From Pezicula radicicola (taxonomy: Eukaryota; Ascomycota; Leotiomycetes; Helotiales; Dermateaceae), in assembly GCA_003008705.1 (NCBI GenBank), contig PDUO01000008.1, positions 62,001 through 126,000 of the forward strand: a stretch of DNA of 64,000 nucleotides, given 5' to 3'. Both the position numbers and the translations under genes were made by a program. Within the stretch, counting starts at the first letter, position 1. Each line of letters opens with the position of its first letter. The notes beneath the pieces are model-generated. The model ran no database searches, was not told the origin of the DNA, and worked only from the letters and a program-made list of their open reading frames with translations. Below are positions 1 to 10,400 of the stretch, piece by piece.

Positions 1-997
1 ATAGCTCTTAAACTCCAAGACCTTGACTGACAAGCTGAATAGCCAAAACCCCGCACGAAGAGAAATCGCATACTTAATATTAAATGGCCGAAATGATGCG
101 AGAGGCTTTTGTCATTCTTGAGCAAGTGGGGATTAGTTTTGGCATTTCAAGGCGGGTTTTTCTAGAGGAAATTGCAGACATAAAAGTACTTTATTTAGCA
201 TGGAAAGAAAGCGAGGGCGAATAATATTAGGTTGAGTCTTCTTAAGTAGCCTCGTTACCAATCTACCATCTCTAATTTGTGGGTGTCTGACCATACTGAA
301 CGATGAAGAAAGCGACCAATAGCATACCAATATATTTCTCACAGAAACCACAATACCTATAAGTAGAGAACACCCATCCTCCAGGCCCAAAATTTCTCCC
401 TCGGAGAAGTAAGCCCAATTGATTAAAAGAACACGCGCCCTAAGGCCGTCTACGTCTAACCTGCCACAACCCAATAAGTATTCAGACGTGAAGAATTTGA
501 CATTTTTGGCCATAGGAGTACCGCTGAAGCAACACTAAACGCCTTGAATACATTGGGGGCAGCACCACTCAACAACTCGATCAATTATATTGGATCAATC
601 AACCAAAAGACCCTCCTCTTTTGCGCCGTCACTCAAAAGTTCGGCCTTAACCATTAGCCAAGCACGCACAGCCTTATGGATAGATCGGTGTTATAAATAA
701 GCAAAGGTGTGGATGACGACAATGCTCATTTGTCCATCGCTTCAACAAGGGTGTCAGTCATAGTCGAATTGTGGTGCCGTTGACGCCGAACCGCGATAGT
801 GGGCCATGGACAACGACAAATCCAAAGGAAGGGCAAGTTTCAATCGAAATGGTGGTGTTGTCGTCAAGTCTAACCACTGTTGGAATAAATTTTTGGAATA
901 ACTTAAATCTCATGATGGCCTCTCTTTCACTTGCAAGAGCATCGAATTTTCTCAGTCCTTTGCTATACCAAGCACAACCAACCAAGGCGCAGAAGGC
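1..997. other. Left-edge region, no supported gene
   Basis: I see no family match here. An open frame of 126 codons on the minus strand (133-513) starts with ATG and has a mixed composition, but it has no recognisable motif and no intron context, so I do not call it. A pair of overlapping open frames on opposite strands between about 758 and 1100 looks like a chance mirror. The last part is presumably the promoter and leader of the DUF6594 gene that follows. Confidence 0.5.
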
Positions 998-2345
998 ATG
1001 GCTACTGAAATGGCTGTCATTGTCCCCAACTCGGAGTCTCAACGGCCCTATGCTTCGAATTCCAGGATTGCAGAGGAAGGTTCGCCTGTACATGAGCTAG
1101 AAACGAGCCGGTCCCAACTTCGACCGACCGGAGACTCATCAACACTGCGTATGCAAAGCAGTTCTGCGGACACTCATCCCAAGAATATTTCTCTGCAGAA
1201 CGACGACCCTTATAAAATGATAAGGAACGATTTAGGTATGTATTCGCATGCTCACCGTTCAACAGCACTAATCAGATGGCTATAGTGGAGGACTACGAGG
1301 AGGGGATTCCACGTTTTGCGGCTTTCCAGAACAGTAACAAGAGCTTCACTATCTTCCGTGGCTTTGGTCAGAGTCATAACCGTGTTCTATTACATCTTGA
1401 AATCAAAATGATTGAGTTGGAGAAGAAACTATTCGCTCTCGACAAGCAAAAAACCACACCTAGCACTATGCCCGCCACGGATACCACAGCGGAAGAAACC
1501 ACAGTGGAAAAAACCATCGATGAGCTAAAGGCTAAACTCAACGAATATGGTAACACTTCAGAGGAGGACTATTCTTTATGCCATGACTAATACAAGACAT
1601 AGATGATTTGTTATTGAAGTTTGTCCAGATTCACGCACTTGGTAGTGTGCCGGTACCAGATCGGGATCACAAGAGCCTCTGCAACATGATATTGAAAAAC
1701 GGCGGTCGACTCGACGACGAGTGGGAGTTCCTTCGCAAACAAGATGACTTCATCTCGGTGGCACAAAAACCAAAACAAAAGAGTTGGTTTCACCACAAAT
1801 TGGAGACCTGGGCAGCTCCGGCTCCAAACTCGTGCTTCGGCGTCATTATCACTGTAGGCATACTTCTCTCCTTGAGCTTCGGGTTGCTTCCTTCAATGAG
1901 GTACAAGTAGGTAAGCAAACTAATGCTAACATACATCCAGAAACTCATACAGTCGAAAAAAGACCCTAAATGGACGAATGATAAGTCTGTTAACCACTAT
2001 AGCTGGGACAGACTTGCCATGTTTGTCAGGTTATTCAATGTATTCATCACAGCTGCTCTTCTCCTGATTCCCATCTTCCTGCTCTTCTTGCAGGCGATGC
2101 CTCCCGTGGCCATGGCGTGCGTTGTTCTCGCCTGCGTATTGGTGTTCTCGGGAACCATTTCAGTCGTGACGGAGGCAAAACCGCAAGATGTTGTTATTGG
2201 TACAGCAGCGTAAGTTATTCGTCGAGGACGTGATGATGTTGACCGCTCATTGCTGACTGATGGCGTTAGATATACTGCCGTACTTGTCACTTTCCTCGGG
2301 AATATCAACCAAGGAAGTGTCAATTGCACCACTCCAGTCATATAG
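998..2345 (+). CDS. DUF6594 domain membrane protein
   Basis: A five-exon gene reconstructed in phase: exons 998-1235, 1286-1549, 1597-1853, 1941-2209 and 2270-2345, giving 367 residues. The first ~80 residues are Ser/Thr-rich and probably disordered. The next part carries the family opening (GIPRFAAF), a heptad-like LEKKLFALDKQ segment, a D-rich IDDLLLKF helix and the RDHKSL stretch. The C-terminal third has three hydrophobic segments (FITAALLLIPIFLLFL, VAMACVVLACVLVF, YTAVLVTFLGN), as is usual for DUF6594. The family is fungal-specific and uncharacterised, so no role is assigned; integral membrane location is inferred from the hydrophobic segments. Introns are 50, 47, 87 and 60 bp. The first splice (donor 1236, acceptor ending 1285) is the one that keeps phase, and the third donor (GTAGGC) is the least certain. 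Downstream lies an unrelated convergent gene. Confidence 0.85.
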
Positions 2346-2737
2346 TTGCGTCCATTTTTTAAACATAGAAATGATGTTGTTGAAGAGATGTTGGAGACAG
2401 TCGAGGAAGCCTTCCACTAAGAGGTGGGACTGGATTTAGCGAGACTTTTGTGGCTTTGACCCTGAGCCCCTTTCCACGGTCGTTAGCGCCATGTTTCTTG
2501 CCTCATTTGTGGTCATGTTTTCTTTTCTTTTTTTCTTTTCTTTCCCCCACAGTCATTACAAATTTCTTTTTGATTCAGGAGGTGCAGAAGGTCGTTTGGT
2601 TTAAGCAGAGAAACATTGATTTCATTCCCAGCTCCACTTCATCTCACATAGTGAACTAAGCGCCAAATTACAGTATAGTATGCCCAAGGCTTGTAATCTA
2701 CTCTCCATCTACCAGCCTTCTCATCCACCGACTGCCC
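2346..2737. other. Convergent intergenic region
   Basis: This lies between the 3' end of the DUF6594 gene and the 3' end of the minus-strand hypothetical gene. It holds a pyrimidine-rich run around 2500-2550 (alternating T and TTTTC). I see no other gene; both 3' UTRs and terminators should fall here. Confidence 0.5.
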
Positions 2738-3394
2738 TCACATCTGCCCCCTATTCTGTCGATCATTCTCCTCCCTCATACAAGCCCTCCAAAGCTCCTC
2801 CCAAGCCCTCTTAAAATCCCTCATAAACTCCTTAGCCTCCTCCTTCCCAATCCTCGAAAACCCATAAACATGTCCAACAAGACGATTCATAATCCTCAAA
2901 GTCTGACTCTGCACAGCACTAACAGCATCCGAAACCTCCTGGCCAGAAAATCCTACACCTTGAACCCGTTCAATAACTTCCGTAACCTGTTGTCCTAGAC
3001 TCGTGATCTCTGCATCGATATCGTGGAGCTGATTGGGGTCGATGGGTCGGGTTGTGTAATTGAGAAGGAGACTCTTGAGTCGGTTCTTGGGTGTATAGGA
3101 GGCTTCGATAAGGGGGAGGAGTAGGTGTGGTGGTGTGGGGAAGATACGTTTGTTGTGGAAGTAGGATGTGAAGCCGTACTTTTTGCCTTTGCATTCAGGG
3201 CAGAGACCTCGTCCTTCGAGGCTGAGTTGCGTGGCATTGGAGGTAAGATCGCCAGGTGAAGTTGGTATGTAGCACGGTTGTGTATGAGCGTTCGAGAATG
3301 ATGGCGGGAAGCGAGTGTTGTTTGGAGCAGCGTATTGGTGTGTTAGAATGGCATATTGATGGGTAGAGGGGTAATAGGGAGGGATCGTATTCAT
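2738..3394 (-). CDS. Hypothetical protein, single exon
   Basis: An uninterrupted 218-codon frame starting at ATG (3394). I do not recognise the family. The first ~70 residues are Pro/Tyr/His/Thr-rich and look disordered. A CPECKGKKYGF segment around residues 65-75 has one Cys-X2-Cys pair and could bind metal only with partners not obvious here. The second half is predicted helical, with a segment around residues 120-165 (DIDAEITSLGQQVTEVIERV) and a charged C-terminal helix (EEAKEFMRDFKRAWEELW). The composition, with amphipathic helices and no stop, favours a real gene over a chance frame, and no intron is needed. It is convergent with the DUF6594 gene. The function is unknown. Confidence 0.6.
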   Translation of the reverse strand: MNTIPPYYPSTHQYAILTHQYAAPNNTRFPPSFSNAHTQPCYIPTSPGDLTSNATQLSLEGRGLCPECKGKKYGFTSYFHNKRIFPTPPHLLLPLIEASYTPKNRLKSLLLNYTTRPIDPNQLHDIDAEITSLGQQVTEVIERVQGVGFSGQEVSDAVSAVQSQTLRIMNRLVGHVYGFSRIGKEEAKEFMRDFKRAWEELWRACMREENDRQNRGQM

Positions 3395-4549
3395 CTTGCC
3401 GCCAACCAGATTGGTTATTTTTCATCTCTGTAACTTGATGAATAGAGAAAATAAATAGAGAGATATAGGTTGCAGCTATCCAAAGCCAATGACTATCCCT
3501 TTGTGTGTCTCACGGCCCTCTACCTATGTCCCGGGACGTGCACGGTAAAATACATATATTTTTTGGTGGTAGAATTCTTGGGGTGCCGAATCCCTGTCTA
3601 GAGGGCCGTAAGACACACAAAGGGATAGGTAGAAACCATCTAGCTTGACCGCTTTCTAGAGGGAAACATCTCTTTATTACCTATTGGGTGAGGGCATCTA
3701 GGTTGCAAACAAGAAACTGCGGCTACCCATTGCAGAGAAAGCGCAAGAAAAACTAAAGAGCGCAAAGCCTATAGATCGCAAGAAAGGCTCTCTCATTGTA
3801 CCAAAAGTATGGTCTTTATTAAAAATATGAGGATGGCACTTAAGGGGTATCGCTATGCGCTTGCAAAAGATTTCAATTTACTTAGGCAGTGCGCTCTGAA
3901 AGCTTTTCAATGCTTGTTGGCCATGTTCAATGTTCAAAGCCGGAAGTAAACTGCAGGTATCCTCCACCATCTCACTTTAAGCTGGCAATAGCAGTGCGTT
4001 AAAGTCGCCACAGTCAGTCAGGAAAGCTTAGCCGTCCAGCTTTACAGACAATGCAGAGCTGGCCTGCCAATCTCGCTGCTGCTTACTTCGCAAATGGGAG
4101 AAGTTGAGCCTTGTGGAGGCAGTAAAACACTTCAACATAGGTGTAAACTGTTCACGAACCACCTTCGTACAACGCAGAGCATGAGGTATACTGCCACTGG
4201 CACTCGCTCTGCTACCTGATGGCAATACCATCAATTTTCCAGCCGAGCCTTTGACAAACCTAACAACTAGAAATCGATCCTTATGCGTGTGCTATCGAGG
4301 TACGCTATTGCAGCTAACAGCCAACTATACTTACGCCTGTACGCAATACAAGCTGCTCTGATTAATGAGGATATAGACTCAGAAGCCGTGACCTTTGTTA
4401 CCTTTACGCTTGGCAGTGTAACCCGCGGTGGCCGATTCATCGCCACATAATATTGCCTTGGCATTGTGACCATATTATCCTTTTTCACTCCTCGTTCGTT
4501 TGAAGTAAGAGAAAACCACATTGAAATATCTTTGTCTGTTGCTGGCCCT
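3395..4549. other. Gene-free region with an inverted-repeat element
   Basis: Apart from the inverted repeat annotated separately at 3493-3628, this 1.15-kb stretch shows only short frames without motifs on either strand. The part from about 3640 to 4000 is A-rich in Lys/Arg codons in one frame, which could be a decayed transposase fragment, but no motif can be named. Confidence 0.45.
3493..3628. repeat. Near-perfect ~30-bp inverted repeat (MITE-like foldback)
   Basis: The left arm is 3493-3523 (begins CTATCCCTTTGTGTGTC) and the right arm 3599-3628 (ends GACACACAAAGGGATAG). The arms are reverse complements over about 30 bases with a single difference: G in the complement of the left arm against A in the right arm within GGCCGTRAGACAC. 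A spacer of about 75 bp separates them, and itself contains a short GTCCCGGGAC palindrome. The whole unit is about 136 bp. No clear target-site duplication was seen. It is most likely a small foldback or MITE-type element, or a conserved transposon terminus pair; the change between arms is a transition. Confidence 0.75.
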
Positions 4550-5104
4550 CTATGTGCATGTACTGGAATCCGAGTCTTTTGAGCCGGGCTTGTTTTCCTC
4601 GACTTGTGCTTGAGGTACGGAGGGTCGATGGGTTCGCCGCTTCTGTCTCTCACAAAGAGGATATCTCTTCTCATTGCCGCAAGTATCACATCTTTGTACC
4701 AGCACATCTGCCCAAGGCTTCTTTGCGCCCTTGCTTTTGTTCTCAATCTGATTTGTACTGGTAGATCCATCAAGAAGTAAGGTGTCACATTTCTTGCAGA
4801 TCGAACCCTTTATCGCCGGCGACAGACGAATCTGTGCTCTCAGCGAAACTTCTCGGAGGTCAGAAACCAATCGTCGAGATGCGGGCGCGAGCGATCTTTC
4901 CGATATTAATTGAGGTTGATGCCCTTCTGCTGGAGGGTTCGCAGCATCCACATTCTTTGTGCCTGGTGTTTGATTTGTGACTGGTCCGGAATGTCGTTGT
5001 TGCTGTGCTGCCAAATAAGATGCAGCTTGATAGAGGTATGACACTCTACTATGTAAGGCTTTGTTTGGGACTTTGCCCGCGCCCTTCTGCGCCTTGGGCG
5101 GCAT
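4550..5104 (-). CDS. RNase P/MRP Rpr2/Rpp21/Snm1-type subunit
   Basis: A 184-residue single-exon gene. Start chosen at the ATG at 5104 (MPPKAQKGAGK), because the 29 upstream in-frame codons look like leader sequence. The protein is basic. Residues ~15-35 (NKALHSRVSYLYQAASYLA) match the helical start of the Rpr2 family. Two Cys pairs, C103-X2-C106 (ICKKCDTLL) and C139-X2-C142 (RCDTCGNEKRYP), form the expected zinc site, followed by a basic tail. Members are protein subunits of nuclear RNase P (pre-tRNA 5' processing) or RNase MRP (rRNA processing), acting in the nucleus and nucleolus. The sequence alone does not say which of the two. It is divergent from sub2 with a 344-bp gap that probably drives both. 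Confidence 0.88.
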   Translation of the reverse strand: MPPKAQKGAGKVPNKALHSRVSYLYQAASYLAAQQQRHSGPVTNQTPGTKNVDAANPPAEGHQPQLISERSLAPASRRLVSDLREVSLRAQIRLSPAIKGSICKKCDTLLLDGSTSTNQIENKSKGAKKPWADVLVQRCDTCGNEKRYPLCERQKRRTHRPSVPQAQVEENKPGSKDSDSSTCT

Positions 5105-5448
5105 TTGGCGATTGCGATTGAGGATGATCGTGTTTCTCTGTGGAGAGGTGTAGAGTGTACGCGACAATAAATTATTGAAATTATTGAGCATCGGCGAATA
5201 AACATCCCATATTCATAGAGGGGTGAATTGGAATAGACTACCCCATATGCTAGCACTAAAGTAGTTTGGCGCTGCTGACTAAGCTAGTCAGAACCTCAAC
5301 TCGCGACAAGCCAAGGCAGCATCTTCTCCTTCAACCTCACCTCTACCAACTCCTTCATATCGAGAGTGCAACAGCATTCCGACATCCAGCTTCTTTCTTC
5401 ATCTACGCGATTGCTCTCCGACCTATCTAACAGTATCCAACCGCCATC
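5105..5448. promoter_or_regulatory. Divergent promoter, Rpr2-type gene / sub2
   Basis: 344 bp separate the two start codons. The plus-strand end is a C/T-rich leader (5340-5440) typical of highly expressed fungal genes, directly before the sub2 ATG. Both products act on RNA, so coordinate expression is plausible but inferred. Confidence 0.6.
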
Positions 5449-7417
5449 ATGTCCGCCGAGGAAGATCTCATCGATTACTCCGACGAGGAGCTACAAACTA
5501 CAGAGTCCGCACCAGCAGCCGGAGCTGACGCAAATGGAGGTGCTAAGAAGGGTGACTTAACTGTGTCTGGAGGCAATGCAGATAAGAAGGGAAGTTATGT
5601 TGGCATACATTCTACAGGCTTCCGCGACTTTTTGTTGAAGCCCGAACTTCTACGTGCCATTACCGATTGCGGTTTCGAACATCCTTCGGAGGGTCAGTCA
5701 TAAATTTCATCCCCAAGCTCCACGTTGTCCTTCTTCAGCGCGTCCGTCCATCTCGCAAGCAAGAAGTAAAATCATGGCCCAACCTGCAACAAAATCGCGA
5801 GCGATCCTGGGATGTCTCTATGGGTACGGCGCAAACCTAAGCAGGTGGTGTGAATCAAGATTGGCAGAAGTCAGACCAAGAATGCGAGGCGGTGGTTGAG
5901 GATAATATTCAGGAATGCACACAAAGGCGGATCTGCCAAGAGACTCCCGGGATCGGTTCGAATTCGACGATTTTGAAGACTTTTATTGTCCGACGCGTTT
6001 CGGTCGATATTCTACGTCTTTAAAGGCGAATGTCGTACCACTGCTTCGATGTCTGTTTTCTTTGGAGTGTTCTATGGATGTTGTACACTGCGAAGATGGA
6101 CGGACAACGCGATCCTTGCACATCATTATACCTTTGGGGAAACACTTTGATCTAACTTCGGCTCGATACAATACAGTCCAGCAAGTTTGCATTCCCCAAG
6201 CGATTCTCGGTACCGATGTCCTATGCCAGGCCAAATCTGGTCTTGGTAAGACCGCCGTCTTTGTTCTTACGACCCTTCAACAAGTTGAGCCAGTAGATGG
6301 AGAAACTTCTGTTCTTGTCATGTGTCATACTCGTGAACTTGCTTATCAGATCAAGAACGAGTATGCGCGTTTCAGCAAGTACATGCCAAACGTCAAGACT
6401 TCCGTCTTTTACGGAGGAACTCCCATCCAGAAAGATGCCGAACTTTTGAAGAACAAGGAGACTCACCCACATATCATCGTCGCCACACCCGGTCGATTGA
6501 ACGCCCTTGTACGAGACAAATACTTGCGCCTCGGTAGCTGCAAGGTCTTCGTCCTTGATGAATGTGATAAGATGTTGGACCAAATTGGTAGGGATAGCTT
6601 CGATGATATATTTGATTTATTGAAATGCTGACAGTAATTCCCAGATATGCGCCGTGATGTCCAGGAAATCTTCCGTGCCACTCCTACTCAGAAGCAGGTC
6701 ATGATGTTCAGCGCCACTCTTTCTCAAGAAGTCCGACCTATTTGCAAGAAGTTCATGCAGAATCCTCTCGAAATTTACGTCGACGACGAGACCAAGCTCA
6801 CTCTGCATGGTCTTCAACAGTACTACATCAAGCTCGACGAAAAGGAAAAGAACCGAAAACTAAACGAACTTCTTGACGAGCTTCAATTCAACCAGGTCAT
6901 CATTTTTGTCAAGAGCACTCTTCGAGCAACCGAATTGGATAAGCTCTTGCGCGAATGCAACTTTCCGTCCATTGCTGTGCATTCTGGTGTCAGCCAAGAA
7001 GAACGGTATGTGATAGTCATTCCATGAACTTCAAACTGAAACTGACAAATAGACAGTATCAAACGTTACAAGGAATTCAAGGAGTTCAACAAGCGTATAT
7101 GTGTTGCCACTGATGTTTTTGGACGTGGTATCGATATTGAACGCATCAACTTGGCTATCAACTATGATCTGCCTGGAGATGCAGACTCATACCTTCATCG
7201 TGTTGGTCGTGCCGGACGTTTCGGTACCAAGGGTCTGTCCATCTCGTTTGTAAGCAGCGAGCAGGACCAAGAAGTATTGAAGGCAATTGAGAAGAGATTT
7301 GAGGTGGCCCTTCCGTAAGCAAAATTCTATCAAGCCCATGTTTATCTTGTTGCTAACAATCGTCACAGAGAGTTCCCCGAGGGAGGCATCGATGCCAGCA
7401 CCTACATGGCCAGTTAG
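5449..7417 (+). CDS. sub2: DECD-box ATP-dependent RNA helicase Sub2 (UAP56 family)
   Basis: Five exons: 5449-5692, 6177-6587, 6645-7005, 7057-7314 and 7369-7417, giving 440 residues, the normal family length. It has the Walker A motif AKSGLGKT (100-107), motif Ia TRELA (133-137), motif II DECD (209-212) diagnostic of Sub2/UAP56, motif III SAT (241-243) and motif [10 protein letters not shown] (386-393). The N-terminal [13 protein letters not shown] tag is also typical. Sub2 is a nuclear TREX-complex ATPase needed for spliceosome assembly and mRNA export, working with Yra1/ALY and THO. Introns 2-4 are 51-57 bp, but intron 1 (5693-6176) is 484 bp. Its 3' half (from about 5915) stays open in the exon-2 frame, so a naive gene finder would invent an alternative N-terminus there. 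The splice G|TC restores the conserved [14 protein letters not shown]. Confidence 0.97.
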
Positions 7418-10400
7418 ATCTCTTAATCTGCCGTGGACGGCGCTGACCCGGAATCTTTGCGTTCTTCTCTCCTTAATCTTCCTATTTTACCGCGGAGGGT
7501 TCTTCAATTGTTTGTGTTGCTAAAGCTTTTCTTTGGAATGGAATTTTCTCTACTCATGGACAAGAACGGTACTCATGGATAGGGCTGTGCTATTTTTCGT
7601 CTTTCTTGTCTCTTGACCCAAAAATGAAGCTGGTGGTTTCATGCTGCGATAGGTGGATCAGAATAGAAAAGTTCTTCGGGCTGCAAATACGATTGATTTG
7701 ATCAGACACCGAGTCTTTCCCTTGTGTGGTGTGTGTATGTGAAGTGCAATGACTTATGTTCCCCAGAAGTACAGCCCTTGGACTATGTTCCTATGTTCCT
7801 TTGCTCCCATTTCAACCTCCTGCACACAGCAATCTTACAGAAGCTGGGTCTACATCAAAATACCTTCATAGTTCTAAATGCCCAGGGAACCGGAGACTTT
7901 GCTCCAGCCATTTCGCTACCTGTCTTACCTACCATCTTATCTTCTCTTAACGCTCGTCCATCCGTCTCTTGTAGATAGGTATCCATTCTTCTCTCGAGTA
8001 CGAGCGAGATGAGATGAGATGGGAGGTGATAGGATTCATGGGATGGTGGTAGACAGATGGACAGAAGATTGAGGCTATGGAAGGATAAGAGTGATGTTTG
8101 GTAGCGAGGAGGATAAGAAACAGGTGGAAATGAAGGAAATAGGAACTTAACCTATCGGGTTATAAGGTGGAGATTTGAGGTGCTGGTGTTGCGATTTGTT
8201 CTTTGATTGGTGTCTTGACTTTTGAGTAGTACCCCCAGCACCAGGTACTATACGGTGGTAACGAGGAAGCAAAGTAAAGCAAATAATGAATGAGAGGATA
8301 AATGAAAACGGAGTTTACAGAATCTGGGATTCCCTACTTTCCGTACCATTGTACGTACTGGTCTTTTCTTGAAGACTTGGATTGAAGTGAAGTTGGCTTG
8401 CGAGGGTGGATTGAGATCTAAGGGTACCTACCTACATATGGCAAGCTTGCGTGGCGCTTCGGAGATTTCTGGTGATTGACGCTGAGGTGGTAGTTTGGTA
8501 TGCCATTTTGCAACTTTGCTATGTAGCCGTGGTGATGCAGTAGGGATGGTGGTGGTCGGTTAGAGCAATCCCTACATAACAGTTTTGAAGCTTTTGGTTT
8601 TGAACTTTGCCATGCTATTGTACATGGCCTTGCTATATGATTTGCACATGTTAGAGGTCGTAGCCATATGGGATTGGCAATAGGTTAGCAATGGTTTTGG
8701 ATGATATTGGTGAGGTTGCATTCTGCGAGTCTTGGGTCGTGATCAGAGCATGGTAGTTGAAAGTAGAACTGTGTGGCAAAGATACCTTCGCTTGCACTCG
8801 GTTTAGAAGTGAGAATGATAGCAAGTAGTGAAGGAGATTAGGAGAATATCTCTCGGGTAAAGAGCAGAGCCTAACTCTGATGCTGCCGAGGCGGAGGAGG
8901 TCCCTGGAGGCTTGTCTGTCCGCTGGCTTTTGATACACATACGAGTACGAATGGCCCAACTTCCATAAATGGATTTCTTGCAAGTGGTGAAATGGTGATG
9001 GTCAAACATGCGTCTGGTCAGGCGTGCTGTAATTTACAGACTGTGCTTTCCCTCATTCCCAGTGGCGAAGAAGCTATCGCAGCTGGTGCAGCGCCTGGAA
9101 TTAAGGTTGGGTCCGTGAAAGATCAATGGAAAGACAGGGCGACAGGCACGCTATGACAACCTAGAAACGAAGAACAAGGAACGGCACATATCCAGGTCTG
9201 CTGCATGAGCATTTCAACTTTCCGATGCAGCCCTGAGTAAGATGAGGCGATGAACTTTGGTGCAGTAGATACAGAAAGAGGGGAGGGCTACAGACTGCAG
9301 TAGACTGACGATCAGTGGCAAGAGTCGCTACGACTTCGTTGCTTTTTGATACAGATGGCTTCATAGGTACATACAGTAATTAAAGTACGAGGATAAGAAT
9401 AGAGTGGCATATGCAGGTGTGCAGATGAAGCTCGAGGGCCCTTGTTTTGACATAAGACTCATTCACCTCAAGCTTCTCTCTCTATGCCTTTCTCCAACCT
9501 GTTCAAATGAGGTCTGACATCAGCCGAGCTCCAACCAACAGGAGTCGTCATCATGACCAATACCACCTCCGATATGTATTACAAAGGTAGCATATCCGTA
9601 GCTTGGCTTGGCAAGGCGGCCAACGGGCGAACAAGATGGATATTTGCTGTCAAAAACATGGCATTTCTTCACAAATGCTTCCATTCCACATCAGAAACGT
9701 GACTTGGTCTCAGCGTCTCTCCAAAAGTAAAAAAGTGGACGAACGCGGTTGCCGATCAGACACCAGAGATGTGAGCAATGCTTTCATAAGCAGGCGCTCG
9801 GACTCTCTCTCTCTAGTGCACCGCATGATGGCATTCTTTGTCCTGTTCCCCTGTCCTCTGGCTTCCTGGGAATTAGAAGCCGTTGAGGAATCCCAATTGA
9901 CTTTTGTGCCCGACAAAGGGGGGCAATAATATTAATGTTTGTTAGCTTCGGCCTCCGGGTAGAGCTTTAAACCCCGCCATATTACTTCGTATGAACGACA
10001 CAATAGTGAAAATTATAATGACTTTCTGGGACGGAGACCGGCTAAACAGCATCTCCATCCTGCCCTCCCCTGGAAATCGCATATCAGGTTTCTGAAAATA
10101 GAAGAGATTAATCTGGGCCCCCTTGTCTATCGTCCGGACGCTTGGGAGATCAGGCCGTGAGCGAACATGGGCAATGGCGCCATCTAATAAATTTTCTCTG
10201 TTTTTCCATCGTAAGCTGAACGAGAGGTCCATCGCTCGAGCATTTAGGTTGTTTGGAAGAAAAGGGGAAAGATGCTGTAGAGTGCGGATGAGGCTTGCTG
10301 TAAGTGCCTACTGTAAGTCGTCAAGTTTTTGCGGTGCGGCTATGCGACGAATCGGAGCTGCTAGGGATGTCCTCATCTGAAGCCGGCTTAATGGTGTGCC

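Noticed and set aside
4267..4788. 173-codon minus frame overlapping the Rpr2-type gene
   Set aside because: Overlaps a gene with a clear zinc motif in another frame and has no family features.
5915..6176. Open frame upstream of and fused to Sub2 exon 2
   Set aside because: It has no similarity to the helicase family, and the splice from 5692 to 6177 restores the conserved EHPSEVQQ sequence and normal length, so it is intron.
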